Assembly (NCBI RefSeq): GCF_000331575.1
Contig: NZ_KB223527.1
Span: forward strand, 1,337,842-1,401,841
Length of the DNA stretch: 64,000 nucleotides
Direction of reading: 5' to 3'
DNA from: Calidifontibacillus oryziterrae
GTDB taxonomy: Bacteria; Bacillota; Bacilli; Bacillales; Bacillaceae_J
Shown here: positions 1-9,370 of the stretch, one piece after another
Numbering within the stretch: the stretch's first letter is position 1
How the letters are laid out: every line of letters begins with the position of its first letter
Program-made: the position numbers and the translations under genes
The notes under the pieces: generated by a model
The model's database searches: none
What the model saw: only the letters and a program-made list of their open reading frames with translations
Told to the model about the DNA's origin: nothing

Positions 1-670
1 TTGTGTCCGTTTCCTGTAATTGGAGTAATCTACTTTTTAATAGTGAATGTAGTTGTACTTCCTTCGTCGCTAAAAATCTAGTTCCCATTTGGATTGCTTG
101 GGCACCAAGAGCAAAGGCAGCTAACATTGATTTCCCAGTAGAAAATCCACCTGCTGCAATAACTGGTATAGACAACTGTTGAACAGCCTTTTGTACTAGG
201 ATAAGACTTGTTACTTCATCCTTGCCAGGATGACCACCGCATTCAAATCCAACGACTACAACCGCGTCACACCCAAGCTTTTCTGCTTTTTTTGCAAAGC
301 GAATTGATGGAACGACATGAACTACCTTGATATTATGTCGTTTGAAAAGATCGATATATTTTTCCGGATTATTACCAGAAGTAAAAACGACTGGAATTTC
401 GGCTTCAATTACACCTTCTACAAATTCATCCATCGGTTTACGTACACCAATTGTAATATTCACGCCAAACGGCTCTAATGTTAGTCTCCTTGTCGCCTCA
501 ATATCTCGAAGCATTTCTTCTTTCGATGAATAGCTTCCTGCTGTAATAAGGCCAAGACCACCTGCATTCGAAACTGCCGCTACAAGCGATGATGTACCAA
601 GTCCCTGCAAACCTCCTTGGATTATCGGATAACGAATATTAAACATTTTTGTTATTGTTGTTTCTAGCAT
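1..670 (-). CDS. Nitronate monooxygenase / FabK-like flavoprotein, 3' end outside window
   Basis: TIM-barrel FMN protein of the nitronate monooxygenase (2-nitropropane dioxygenase) / enoyl-ACP reductase II superfamily. Read on the minus strand, the N-terminus has the family pattern YPIIQGG, then a Gly-rich AVSNAGGLG stretch, then FECGGHPG (the EAGGH-type signature with its His) and VIAAGGFSTG with LGAQAIQMGTRFL (phosphate-binding part of the FMN site). I place the start at 670, after an AAAGGAA ribosome site; an internal Met at 646 is an alternative. About 223 codons are present; the family is usually 310-360 residues, so the C-terminus lies beyond base 1. It is the last gene in the direction of the acyl-CoA operon, but a probable terminator separates them. 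Substrate unknown. Confidence 0.8.
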   Translation of the reverse strand, partial: MLETTITKMFNIRYPIIQGGLQGLGTSSLVAAVSNAGGLGLITAGSYSSKEEMLRDIEATRRLTLEPFGVNITIGVRKPMDEFVEGVIEAEIPVVFTSGNNPEKYIDLFKRHNIKVVHVVPSIRFAKKAEKLGCDAVVVVGFECGGHPGKDEVTSLILVQKAVQQLSIPVIAAGGFSTGKSMLAAFALGAQAIQMGTRFLATKEVQLHSLLKSRLLQLQETDT

Positions 671-825
671 AGCGTTAAAATTCCTTTTGAATCTTTAAAA
701 GCTCGCCACATAGAATTCCAAACTGAATTTTCACTAATTATAAATGAGTATTCACAAACCATAACACTACCGCCTTTCTACTCTTTCCACCATTTCCCTA
801 TTCAAAAAAGCAAGTGTGATGCGAA

Positions 826-914
826 AAAAATATAAAAGAAAACCTCCCTGGTTATATAATTGAAGGACCTAATACCGCAACTATTCAACGCTGATCCACA
901 TGATTCCAAGGAGG
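826..914 (-). terminator. Candidate terminator of the acyl-CoA operon
   Basis: On the minus strand an arm CCTCCTTGG (914-906) can pair with CCAGGGAGG (851-843), one mismatch, followed by a T-rich tail (TTTTCTTTTATATTTTTTT). The loop is long (about 54 nt), so it is weaker than a classic hairpin. It sits just after the thiolase stop. The rest of 671-985 shows no gene. Confidence 0.4.
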
Positions 915-985
915 CAATTATTGTTTAACATACTATGTTTGAAAATGTAATCTCTTTAATGTAATCTCTTTATAGTAGAATCCTC

Positions 986-2176
986 CTAAACTTGAAGGTT
1001 TTCAATAATAGTGGATATCCCTTGGCCACCACCAATACAAAGTGTAACTAATCCATATTTCTTGCCCCTTCGTTCCATCTCATGGAGAAGCTTTGTCATG
1101 ATAATCGCCCCTGTTGCCCCAATAGGATGACCAAGCGCAATTGCTCCGCCATTTACATTAATTTTATCGATGTTCATGCCCGCTTCTCGGATTACAGCTA
1201 ATGATTGAGCAGCAAATGCTTCATTTAATTCAATCAAGTCAATATCATCCATCGAAAGTCCGCATTGTTTTAAAGCTTTAAACGTTGAAGTAACTGGACC
1301 AATCCCCATAATTTCAGGGGAAACTCCACTTACCGCTTGAGCAATTATTTTTGCTTTAGGCTTCAATCCATAATGATTCATCTTTTCTTCTGTCATCATT
1401 AAGACTGCCGCAGCTCCATCATTACGTCCACTAGAATTACCAGCCGTAACACTACCATTTTCCTTAAATACCGCCCTCAGTTTTGAAAGAGATTCAATTG
1501 TCGTACTTCGCGGGTGTTCATCGGTATTAAATATCGTTGTAGCTTTCCTACTTTTTATTTCGATCGGAACAATTTCCTTTTCAAAACGGCCAGATTCAAT
1601 TGCAGCATTTGCAAGCTCTTGGCTACGTAATGCGAATTCATCCTGATCAGCTCTTGAAATATTGTACTTCTCCGCTAAATTTTCCGCCGTCATTCCCATC
1701 GTTAAGTTTCCGTATGTTTCAATTGGCTGTGAACATGGTTGACTCTCTGTATTCGGGTCTAAAATAAGGCTATTGCCTGCCTGAATACCATAGCGAGCAT
1801 TGCGGATGTAATAAGGAGCCGTACTCATACTTTCTGCTCCACCGGCTACTATTACATCAGAATATCCAAGTCTAATTTGCATATCTGCAGTGTTAATCGC
1901 TTGAAGACCAGATCCACATTGCCTATGTATGGTGAATCCAGTTGTTGTTATTGGTAATCCGGCTTTTAAAGCAGCTAAACGACCAAGATTGGAAGTATCC
2001 GCACTTTGCTTTGCCTGGCCTAAAATGACTTCATCCACTTCAACTTCTGGATTTGATCGAACTAGGACCTCTCTTATCACTTTCTCAGCAAGGACATCTA
2101 CAGTGATATCCTTTAGTGTGCCTCCCATTCTACCGATTGCTGTTCTGACCGATTCAACGATATATGGTTGCTTCAT
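986..2176 (-). CDS. Acetyl-CoA C-acetyltransferase (thiolase)
   Basis: Degradative thiolase that cleaves acetoacetyl-CoA (or a 3-ketoacyl-CoA) with CoA to acetyl-CoA. The nucleophilic Cys is in HRQCGSGLQ (about residue 87), the catalytic His in ALGHPIGATGA (about 350), and the second Cys in LCIGGGQG (about 380). Length (396 aa) is normal for the family. I chose the ATG at 2176 (after GGGGGTATAATTG) over a TTG one codon upstream. It lies 3 nt after the acyl-CoA dehydrogenase stop, so the two are translated from one mRNA. It would carry out the last step of the pathway built by the four preceding enzyme genes. Confidence 0.93.
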   Translation of the reverse strand: MKQPYIVESVRTAIGRMGGTLKDITVDVLAEKVIREVLVRSNPEVEVDEVILGQAKQSADTSNLGRLAALKAGLPITTTGFTIHRQCGSGLQAINTADMQIRLGYSDVIVAGGAESMSTAPYYIRNARYGIQAGNSLILDPNTESQPCSQPIETYGNLTMGMTAENLAEKYNISRADQDEFALRSQELANAAIESGRFEKEIVPIEIKSRKATTIFNTDEHPRSTTIESLSKLRAVFKENGSVTAGNSSGRNDGAAAVLMMTEEKMNHYGLKPKAKIIAQAVSGVSPEIMGIGPVTSTFKALKQCGLSMDDIDLIELNEAFAAQSLAVIREAGMNIDKINVNGGAIALGHPIGATGAIIMTKLLHEMERRGKKYGLVTLCIGGGQGISTIIENLQV

Positions 2177-2179
2177 CAA

Positions 2180-3334
2180 TTATACCCCCACAATTTCACG
2201 TTTTAATTCATTTGCAATAATATTACGTTGAATTTCTGAAGTACCTTCATAAATTTTTGTAATCCTTGCATCACGGTAATATCTTTCAATTGGATAATCT
2301 CTCATATATCCGATTCCACCATGGATTTGCACAGCTAAATCAGCTACTTTGTTGTAAACTTCTGAACCAAATAATTTCGCAATCGCTGCTTCCTTTACAA
2401 CCCTCATTTTTTGATCAGTCATCCAAGCAACACGGTAAGTGATCGATCTAAGTACTTCAATTTGCATACTCATCTCGGATAACATATTTTGAACCGTTTG
2501 AATTTCAATAATTGGTTTCCCAAATTGCTCACGTTCCTTCGCATATTGTAATGAATACTCAAGAAGCTTTTCACAAGAGCCTAAGTTTCTTGCAGCTAAA
2601 CCAGCACGACCATTGGCAAGTATTTTTAATGCATTAATATATCCTTGGCCTTCAGCTCCAAGAACATTTTCCGCAGGAACTTCTAGATCCTCAAAAAACA
2701 GCTCAGCAGAATGGGAGCCTCTTAAACCCATTTTTTTCTCAACACTTCCGACAATAAAACCAGGAAAATCCTTTTCAACTATAAATGAAGTGATTCCCTT
2801 TGCACCTTTTTCACGGTCTGTAACAGCCATAACTGTAAAAATATGACCATCAACTGCATTCGTTATATAATGCTTAGAACCATTAATAATATATTTGTCA
2901 CCTTTACGAACTGCAGTCGTTTTTAACGCTGCCGCATTTGAACCCGCACTAGGTTCTGTTAGAGCAAAGGCACCAATCCATTCACCAGTTGCCATCTTTG
3001 GCAAATACTTTTTCTTTTGTTCTTCAGTACCAAGTTCAACTATTCCGACAGATCCAATGCCTGAATGGGCGCCAATCAATGTTGTATAACCGTTATGAGT
3101 TTTTCCAAGCTCCTCATAAATCGCACACTTCCCAACCATGTCCAATCCAAGACCACCATATTCTTCAGGTATACTAAGTCCGAATAGTCCCATTTCTTTA
3201 GACATTTCCACTATCTTTTCTGGGATATGGTCATTTTCTTCAATTTCCATTGCAAAAGGATCTACTGCTTCCTTCACAAATTTCCGTACGTTACTTCTTA
3301 AAAATTCAATATCCTCTGAAAAACTAAAATCCAT
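2180..3334 (-). CDS. Acyl-CoA dehydrogenase (short-chain type)
   Basis: FAD-dependent alpha,beta-desaturation of an acyl-CoA, passing electrons to ETF. The 384-residue protein has the family signatures [15 protein letters not shown] (FAD/substrate) in the middle and [22 protein letters not shown] near the C-terminus, followed by IYEGTSEIQ, whose Glu is the catalytic base position of short-chain and butyryl-CoA dehydrogenases. The start has a strong site (AAAGGAGAGG). Neighbours (crotonase, hydroxyacyl-CoA dehydrogenase, thiolase) suggest a C4-type substrate, but chain length cannot be settled from motifs. The etfBA operon 10 kb upstream would supply the electron acceptor. Confidence 0.93.
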   Translation of the reverse strand: MDFSFSEDIEFLRSNVRKFVKEAVDPFAMEIEENDHIPEKIVEMSKEMGLFGLSIPEEYGGLGLDMVGKCAIYEELGKTHNGYTTLIGAHSGIGSVGIVELGTEEQKKKYLPKMATGEWIGAFALTEPSAGSNAAALKTTAVRKGDKYIINGSKHYITNAVDGHIFTVMAVTDREKGAKGITSFIVEKDFPGFIVGSVEKKMGLRGSHSAELFFEDLEVPAENVLGAEGQGYINALKILANGRAGLAARNLGSCEKLLEYSLQYAKEREQFGKPIIEIQTVQNMLSEMSMQIEVLRSITYRVAWMTDQKMRVVKEAAIAKLFGSEVYNKVADLAVQIHGGIGYMRDYPIERYYRDARITKIYEGTSEIQRNIIANELKREIVGV

Positions 3335-3349
3335 CCTTAACCTCTCCTT

Positions 3350-4129
3350 TTACAGATTTACAAACGTTGCTTTCCTTTTTTCTAAAAATGCTTCCGTTCC
3401 TTCATTTTTATCTTCCGTTCCAAATGCAATTGCTTGAGATAGCTTTTCTATTAACATTGCTGTTTCTAAATCAACATCAAAGCCTTTATGAATTGCTAAT
3501 TTTGCTAGTTTTACAGCTACAGGTCCTTTTTCAATGACTTTATTGGCAACTGATTCAGCCTCTTCCTCTAACTTTCCTTCTTCAGCTAAATATGTAGCTA
3601 GTCCAATCCTTTCAGCCTCTTCGCCATCAATAATTTTCCCTGTAAGGATCATGTCTAAAGCTCTACCTTTACCAACAATTCTAGTAAGGCGCTGGGTCCC
3701 CCCTGCTCCCGGAATAATCCCAAGATTTAATTCCGGTAAGCCAAATTTCGCTTTTTTCGTCACTACCCGAATATCGCAAGCCATCGCCAGTTCACAGCCC
3801 CCACCAAGAGCGTAGCCTGTTACGGCTGCAATCGTAACCTTGCTACATTGTTCAATTTTCTTATAGAGACCTTGCATACCTGGAATTAGAGCATCTAGCA
3901 TTTTCCTTTCACGAAGCTGTTTTATATCGGCTCCAGCGGCGAAGGACTTTTCTCCAGCTCCTTGTACAATAATAACTTTTACTTCATCAGTAGATTCTGC
4001 CCATGAAAAAGCATCCTCTATATCCTGTAACGTTTCCTTATTTAAAGCATTTCGAAGTTCAGGACGATTAATTGTTAACCACATTAAACCTCGTTCAACA
4101 CGAACGAGAAGATTCTCATATTGTTGCAT
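3350..4129 (-). CDS. Enoyl-CoA hydratase (crotonase family)
   Basis: Hydrates a 2-enoyl-CoA to the 3-hydroxyacyl-CoA. The crotonase fold is visible: AAGADIKQL (oxyanion-hole region), GYALGGGCELAMACD with the first catalytic Glu, and PELNLGIIPGAGGTQRL with the second Glu. Both catalytic glutamates are kept, so hydratase rather than isomerase activity is likely. Length 259 aa is standard. It sits 15 nt after the hydroxyacyl-CoA dehydrogenase gene and 15 nt before the acyl-CoA dehydrogenase gene, in the same operon. Confidence 0.92.
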   Translation of the reverse strand: MQQYENLLVRVERGLMWLTINRPELRNALNKETLQDIEDAFSWAESTDEVKVIIVQGAGEKSFAAGADIKQLRERKMLDALIPGMQGLYKKIEQCSKVTIAAVTGYALGGGCELAMACDIRVVTKKAKFGLPELNLGIIPGAGGTQRLTRIVGKGRALDMILTGKIIDGEEAERIGLATYLAEEGKLEEEAESVANKVIEKGPVAVKLAKLAIHKGFDVDLETAMLIEKLSQAIAFGTEDKNEGTEAFLEKRKATFVNL

Positions 4130-4144
4130 CTTATAATCACCCTC

Positions 4145-4990
4145 TTACGAATAATGATAGAAGCCACTACCGCTCTTTTTCCCTAGCCTTCCAGCTTTTA
4201 CATACTTGAGAAGTATCGGGCTTGGACGATATTTTTCACCCAAGGTTTGATACAGATATTCCATATTTCGCAAACGCGTATCTAGACCAACTAAATCCGC
4301 GAGCTCTAACGGCCCCATCGGATGATTAAGTCCTAGTTTTATAGCTTTATCAATGTCTTCAGCTGAGGCTACCCCCTCCATCAACATGTTCATCGCTTCG
4401 TTTCCTATTAAACAATTCATACGCGATGTAACAAAGCCAGGGAATTCATTAACTTCAACTGTTTCCTTATTCAATTTTTCTGATATTTCTTTGACAATTC
4501 GAACTGTTTCATCTGATGTTTCTAGACCTCTAATCAATTCGATGAGTTTCATTTTATGAACTGGATTAAAAAAGTGCATTGCAATGACTTTATCTGGGCG
4601 AGCTGTTTGTGCACCAATTTCTGTAGGACTCATTGTTGAAGTATTTGTCGCTAAAATTGTGTCTGGTCGACAAATTGCATCCAACTTTTTAAAAATCTCA
4701 ATCTTTAAATCTATTTTTTCTAATACTGCTTCAATTACTAGATCAGCATCCTTTGCAGCACTCTCTAAATTTGTTTCGAAAACTAGATTTTCTTTTGCTG
4801 TAGCAAGTTGCTCCGCTGAGATAAACCCTTTTTGACAACTGCCTTCCAAAAGTCCATATATATCTTGTTTCGCTTTCTCTAAAACTGTTTCGTTAATATC
4901 ATTTAAAAACACTTTAAATCCAGAAATAGCACTTGTATAAGCGATGCCCTTCCCCATTACACCCGATCCTACGACGGTAATTATGTCCAT
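4145..4990 (-). CDS. 3-hydroxyacyl-CoA (3-hydroxybutyryl-CoA) dehydrogenase
   Basis: NAD(P)-dependent oxidation of a 3-hydroxyacyl-CoA to the 3-keto form. The N-terminal Rossmann motif is VVGSGVMGKGIA with Asp at the end of beta-2 (FLNDI), which favours NAD. The catalytic His lies in AMHFFNPVHKMKLIE, and the C-terminal helical domain has GFVTSRMNCL and NHPMGPLELADLVGLD. The 281-residue monodomain size matches Hbd/MmgB proteins rather than large fused FadB enzymes. The ribosome site is AAGGAGGAG. Same operon as the flanking beta-oxidation genes. Confidence 0.93.
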   Translation of the reverse strand: MDIITVVGSGVMGKGIAYTSAISGFKVFLNDINETVLEKAKQDIYGLLEGSCQKGFISAEQLATAKENLVFETNLESAAKDADLVIEAVLEKIDLKIEIFKKLDAICRPDTILATNTSTMSPTEIGAQTARPDKVIAMHFFNPVHKMKLIELIRGLETSDETVRIVKEISEKLNKETVEVNEFPGFVTSRMNCLIGNEAMNMLMEGVASAEDIDKAIKLGLNHPMGPLELADLVGLDTRLRNMEYLYQTLGEKYRPSPILLKYVKAGRLGKKSGSGFYHYS

Positions 4991-5002
4991 TCCTTCTCCT
5001 CC

Positions 5003-6967
5003 TTATCCTGCAATTGGCTTATTGACGTCGATATCTTTTTTAACAAATTTCTGAAATACAAATACTGCTGCAAGAATAACAATACCGATTACATCCGAGG
5101 TGAATCCTGGGATAACCATTAATATCGAACCACTAAATAAAATGACCCTCTCATACCAAAAAGCATGACGTAACATCCATCCTTCTGCCGCAAAGGCCAA
5201 ACCTATGATTCCGATTATCGATGTAACTACCGATAGAGCAATATCAGCAGCCCCTCCAACTAGAAGAAGGGTTTCACCATAAACGAACATAAATGGAACA
5301 ATAAAGGCCGCTAATCCAAGTCTTACGGCAGTCAATCCAGTTTTCATTGGATCTGCTCCTGCAAGACCAGCACCTGCAAATGCAGCAAGGGCAACTGGCG
5401 GTGTGATTGCCGATAAAGCAGCAAAATAAAAGACAAACATATGGGCCGCAAGTGGTGATACACCAAGTTCAACTAATGCCGGTATAGTTAATGGCACCTG
5501 AACAATATATGCTGCAACTGTCGGGAGACCCATACCTAAAATAATGCTTGTAATCATAGTGAAGATAAGGGTAATAATCAAAATACCCCCTGATAATTCG
5601 ATAATTATACTGCTAAATTTCAGGCCTATTCCAGTCAATCCAATAATCCCAATGATAAAACCTGAGGCAGCACAGGCAATTGCCGTCTCAATTGATGCTC
5701 TAGCTCCTAGTTCCAAAGCCTTAATAATTTTTGAAAAGGATAATCGGGTTGCTTTTTTCACAGCCGCAGCCACTATCGTTACAACGATTGAAAAAAGACC
5801 GGCTCTCATTGGAGAAGATCCACCTACGAGCATGACAACAATTACAATCAGTGGTATAAAGAACAGAAAGCCACCTTTAAATACATTCCAAAAATTTGGC
5901 AACTGATCTTTCTTAAGCCCAACTAACCCATTACGTTGAGCCCTTAAATCCACTTGGAAATATAAACACAAATAATAAAGCAATGCCGGCACGATAGCTG
6001 CAATCGCAATATCCATATACGGAACACCTAAATAGGAAGCAATGATAAAGGCCGATGCTCCCATAATAGGCGGCATTATTTGACCACCAGTTGAAGAAAC
6101 AGATTCAACTGCAGCAGCAAAGTGTCCTCTATAACCTGTTTTTTTCATAAGCGGAATCGTAAAAGCCCCTGTCGTGACCGTATTCGCTACCGCACTACCA
6201 GAGATTGTTCCTAAAATTGAACTAGCCACAATAGCAGTTTTGGCTGGTCCACCACGATATTTCCCCATCCCTGCTACTGATAAATCTATAAAAAATTGTC
6301 CCGCACCCGATACCTCAAGAAACTTTCCAAACAAAATAAAGAGGAAAATAAAGGTTGCGGATACTCCTAATGGCGTACTAAATATACCTGTTGCAGTGTA
6401 GAAAAGATGATCCACGATCCACATTGTTGTAAATTCACGATGAGAAAGTGTCCCAGAAAGGAGATGGCCCCATACACCGTAGACTATACAAACGAATATA
6501 ATGATTACTAACGTATTTCCAATGACACGTCGAGTTGCTTCTATTAATAACAACCCAGCAACTATTCCAATCCCTATCTCATATGGAGTCAGTTTTTCTA
6601 TATAGCTCATTCGAGATGATATTTCTTGAGCATTCATGACAAAATAAGAATAAGCACCTATGGAAAGTGCGATAAACAACCAATCATACCAAGGAATATT
6701 TCCGTCCTTAACAACCTTTTTTGTTGGTTTGTAAATGGCAAATGTTAAAATTAATGCAAAAGCTAAGTGGGCTGAGCGTTGCAAAATAGACTCAAATACT
6801 CCAAAAAAAGCAGTATAAAGGTGAAATAGCGACATGATTACTGCAATCGATGCGATGATTATACCAGCTGCGCCCTTTAAAGAGCGCAGCTTTCCATGTT
6901 GTACACCATCCTCATCATATTCACTTTCAATATTATGATCTTGTACCTCTGTTTGACCTTTATTCAT
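5003..6967 (-). CDS. TRAP transporter, fused small/large permease (TAXI type)
   Basis: Integral membrane permease of a tripartite ATP-independent transporter; imports an organic acid with Na+ or H+. The 654-residue protein combines an N-terminal four-helix DctQ-like part (roughly residues 30-160) with a long DctM-like part of about twelve helices (GIGIVAGLLLIEATRR onward, SAVANTVTTGAFTIPLMKK, GMGLPTVAAYIVQ). Fusion of the two parts is typical of TAXI-TRAP systems. The substrate-binding lipoprotein is encoded 36 nt upstream. Context, between CoA-transferase and beta-oxidation genes, points to a carboxylate ligand; the exact one is not visible. Confidence 0.92.
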   Translation of the reverse strand: MNKGQTEVQDHNIESEYDEDGVQHGKLRSLKGAAGIIIASIAVIMSLFHLYTAFFGVFESILQRSAHLAFALILTFAIYKPTKKVVKDGNIPWYDWLFIALSIGAYSYFVMNAQEISSRMSYIEKLTPYEIGIGIVAGLLLIEATRRVIGNTLVIIIFVCIVYGVWGHLLSGTLSHREFTTMWIVDHLFYTATGIFSTPLGVSATFIFLFILFGKFLEVSGAGQFFIDLSVAGMGKYRGGPAKTAIVASSILGTISGSAVANTVTTGAFTIPLMKKTGYRGHFAAAVESVSSTGGQIMPPIMGASAFIIASYLGVPYMDIAIAAIVPALLYYLCLYFQVDLRAQRNGLVGLKKDQLPNFWNVFKGGFLFFIPLIVIVVMLVGGSSPMRAGLFSIVVTIVAAAVKKATRLSFSKIIKALELGARASIETAIACAASGFIIGIIGLTGIGLKFSSIIIELSGGILIITLIFTMITSIILGMGLPTVAAYIVQVPLTIPALVELGVSPLAAHMFVFYFAALSAITPPVALAAFAGAGLAGADPMKTGLTAVRLGLAAFIVPFMFVYGETLLLVGGAADIALSVVTSIIGIIGLAFAAEGWMLRHAFWYERVILFSGSILMVIPGFTSDVIGIVILAAVFVFQKFVKKDIDVNKPIAG

Positions 6968-7003
6968 TAACTCACCTTCTTTTCAAAGAGGAATAGATTG
7001 TTA

Positions 7004-8017
7004 TTATTGTAATGCCCCAATTTCTTTATAGTATCTTTCTGCACCTGGATGGAGATTCCCAACGTTATTTACTACTGAATATTCAGCATCAAAATCATTC
7101 ATAATAGTTGACAAAGTTCTCCAAGTTTCAGCCTCTTCAACCATCATTTTTGTAAGTTTATAAACAGATTCTTCATCCATAAGATCATCGTTAACTAAAA
7201 GAACGGTATAACCCGCAACTGTTTTAATATCATCTTTTACGTTTGGATAAGTGCCGCCTTTAATTGTGTACTCTAAATAACCTGCATTTTTTTCATGTAA
7301 TTTGCTAACAACTTCATCGCCTAATGGAATTAACCGGATTCCTACTGTTGTATCTAGTTCTTGGAATGTGGAAACAGGCGCTGATAGCATATTTGAAATC
7401 GCATCTATATGACCATCACGAAGCAAGTCAGCTGCATCTGCCGTACCAATATACTCAATTCCTCCAAGATCGTCATAAGACATACCAACTGCATCTAAAG
7501 CATCAATGAAAGCTAGCTCTCCACTATACCCTTTAATTCCAGGGCTTACTTTTTTACCTTTTAAATCTTCTAAACTATAAATATCTGAGTCTGCACGAAC
7601 AGCAAGATGAAGAATGTTTGGATATAATGTTGCTACTGTACTAACATTTTCAATTTTTTCTTCAAACGGCCCAATTCCATTTAGCGCTTCTGGAACAGTT
7701 TGTCCATTACTAAAACCAAGCGCAAACGTACCTTGACTTAAACCGATAAGATTGGCAACTGATCCACCCTCAACCACTGTTACAGAAGAGTCAGGGAAAA
7801 CTTCTTTCATTTTTTCTCCCATTGCTCCAGAAAGTGTGTACCAGAATCCACCAACTGTTGCTGAACCAAACGCCATATCTTTTGGTGGTCCTACTGGTTC
7901 TGAATTGGCGTCTCCATTGTTATTAGTACTAGCCTCATTATTGCTAGCCTCCTCTGAAGAACATGCAGCAAAGATCAATAAAAATAGTGACAACATAACG
8001 ACTAATAATTTTTTCAT
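7004..8017 (-). CDS. TAXI-family TRAP substrate-binding lipoprotein
   Basis: Extracytoplasmic solute receptor for the fused TRAP permease. I chose the ATG at 8017 (site AAGGGGGAT) over upstream starts because it opens directly on a lipoprotein signal peptide: KKLLVVMLSLFLLIFAAC, with FAAC as lipobox, then a Ser/Asn-rich linker. The mature part carries the TAXI features GSATVGGFWYTLSGAMGEKM and GLSQGTFALGFSNGQ, then DLKGKKVSPGIKGYSG. Length 337 aa is typical. It lies between the CoA-transferase beta gene and the permease gene in one operon. Confidence 0.93.
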   Translation of the reverse strand: MKKLLVVMLSLFLLIFAACSSEEASNNEASTNNNGDANSEPVGPPKDMAFGSATVGGFWYTLSGAMGEKMKEVFPDSSVTVVEGGSVANLIGLSQGTFALGFSNGQTVPEALNGIGPFEEKIENVSTVATLYPNILHLAVRADSDIYSLEDLKGKKVSPGIKGYSGELAFIDALDAVGMSYDDLGGIEYIGTADAADLLRDGHIDAISNMLSAPVSTFQELDTTVGIRLIPLGDEVVSKLHEKNAGYLEYTIKGGTYPNVKDDIKTVAGYTVLLVNDDLMDEESVYKLTKMMVEEAETWRTLSTIMNDFDAEYSVVNNVGNLHPGAERYYKEIGALQ

Positions 8018-8030
8018 TAAAAAATCCCCC

Positions 8031-8687
8031 TTAAATAACATTTGATTGTATTTGTAATACTTCAAAGCTTGCTTCTGTTATATCCCTTAATTCTTCAATA
8101 GATATATTTGATATGATTTCAACTAAATACATTTTCCCTTCTCTAAATTTGAAAACGGCATGTTCTGTTATCACCATATCAGCCCTCCGGTTCCCACTAC
8201 TTGGGAACGTTAGCTTTTTTACTAGCTTTGGCGAACCGTCTTTAGAACAATGTGTAGAAGCAATAATCATTCGCTTTGCTCCTGCAACTAAATCCATCGC
8301 TCCACCAACACCTAGAATTGTTTCCCCAGGCACTGCCCAGTTTGCCACCTCGCCGGATTCATCGACCTGTAGCGCTCCTAAGACTGCCACATCAATATGC
8401 CCTCCCCTTATCATTAAGAAGGAGTCAGAACTGTCAAAAAGTGAGGCACCTACGTCAAATGTAATCGGTTTCTTGCTTGCACTGATCAAATCCATATCAA
8501 CATCTACTTCTGCGGGAGTTGGCCCCATTCCTAAGAGACCATTTTCAGATTGAAGATACACTTTTTTCTCACCTAAAAAATCAGGAATGAGAGTTGGAAT
8601 CCCGACACCTAAATTTACTATTTCGCCTTCTACTAATTCTTCTGCAACACGCTTGGCAATTTTGATGCGATCAGACTGACTCAACAT
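8031..8687 (-). CDS. 3-oxoacid/acetate CoA-transferase, subunit B
   Basis: Beta subunit of a family I CoA-transferase (AtoA/ScoB-like) that moves CoA from a donor thioester to a free carboxylate. It contains VNLGVGIPTLIPDF and the catalytic Glu in QSENGLLGMGP (about residue 47). Length 218 aa is normal. The start overlaps the subunit A gene by 17 nt and has a GGGGGGAG site, so the two are translationally coupled. With the transporter and beta-oxidation genes it would activate the imported acid without spending ATP. Confidence 0.93.
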   Translation of the reverse strand: MLSQSDRIKIAKRVAEELVEGEIVNLGVGIPTLIPDFLGEKKVYLQSENGLLGMGPTPAEVDVDMDLISASKKPITFDVGASLFDSSDSFLMIRGGHIDVAVLGALQVDESGEVANWAVPGETILGVGGAMDLVAGAKRMIIASTHCSKDGSPKLVKKLTFPSSGNRRADMVITEHAVFKFREGKMYLVEIISNISIEELRDITEASFEVLQIQSNVI

Positions 8688-9357
8688 ATCTCCCCCCTTT
8701 TTTGATATATTTATTTAAAACTACATAATCCACATATACATGGGGTGTTACAATTTCTTCAGGAGAAAATGTGCCAACTTCAACAATTTCATCTACCTCT
8801 GCAATTACAGTTGTAGCTGCAGTAGCCATGACAGGATTAAAATTTCTCGCTGTTTTGTCATAGATTAAATTCCCAAGAGTATCAGATTTCTGTGCTTTAA
8901 TAATCGCTACATCACCTTTAATTGCTTTTTCTAAAATAAAGGTTTCACCATCGATTATTTTTTCTTCTTTTCCTTCAGCAAGTTTCGTACCAACAGCCGT
9001 TTTTGTATAAAAGCCGCCTATCCCAGCACCGCCACAGCGAATAGCTTCAGCTAAAGTCCCTTGAGGTATAAGTTCTATCTCGAGTTTTCCATTTGACCAT
9101 GCCTTGACAGCATCACGATTTGTTGTAAAATACGATCCCATTGCTTTTTTTAACTTACCAGCTACTAAAAGTTTCCCTAACCCTCTTCCCTCCTCACCTA
9201 AATTATTACTAATCACTGTTAAATCTTTTTTATCGGAATTTGCTATTTCATCAATGATTGTTAAAGGTGTCCCAGATAGACCAAATCCCCCGACAAGTAG
9301 GGTGTCGCCATTTCTAATAAATTGAATAGCTTCCTCCGAGCTTATTAATTTTTTCAT
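8671..9357 (-). CDS. 3-oxoacid/acetate CoA-transferase, subunit A
   Basis: Alpha subunit (AtoD/ScoA-like) of the heteromeric CoA-transferase. The CoA-binding motif is LLVGGFGLSGTP near residue 27; further family marks are SNNLGEEGRGLGKLL and GGAGIGGFYTKTAVGT. The start at 9357 follows GGAGGGAAG and gives 228 aa, the usual size; starts further upstream would add residues without family similarity. The gene begins 14 nt after the acyl-CoA-synthetase-like gene. Confidence 0.93.
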   Translation of the reverse strand: MKKLISSEEAIQFIRNGDTLLVGGFGLSGTPLTIIDEIANSDKKDLTVISNNLGEEGRGLGKLLVAGKLKKAMGSYFTTNRDAVKAWSNGKLEIELIPQGTLAEAIRCGGAGIGGFYTKTAVGTKLAEGKEEKIIDGETFILEKAIKGDVAIIKAQKSDTLGNLIYDKTARNFNPVMATAATTVIAEVDEIVEVGTFSPEEIVTPHVYVDYVVLNKYIKKGGRYVESV

Positions 9358-9370
9358 TTTCTTCCCTCCC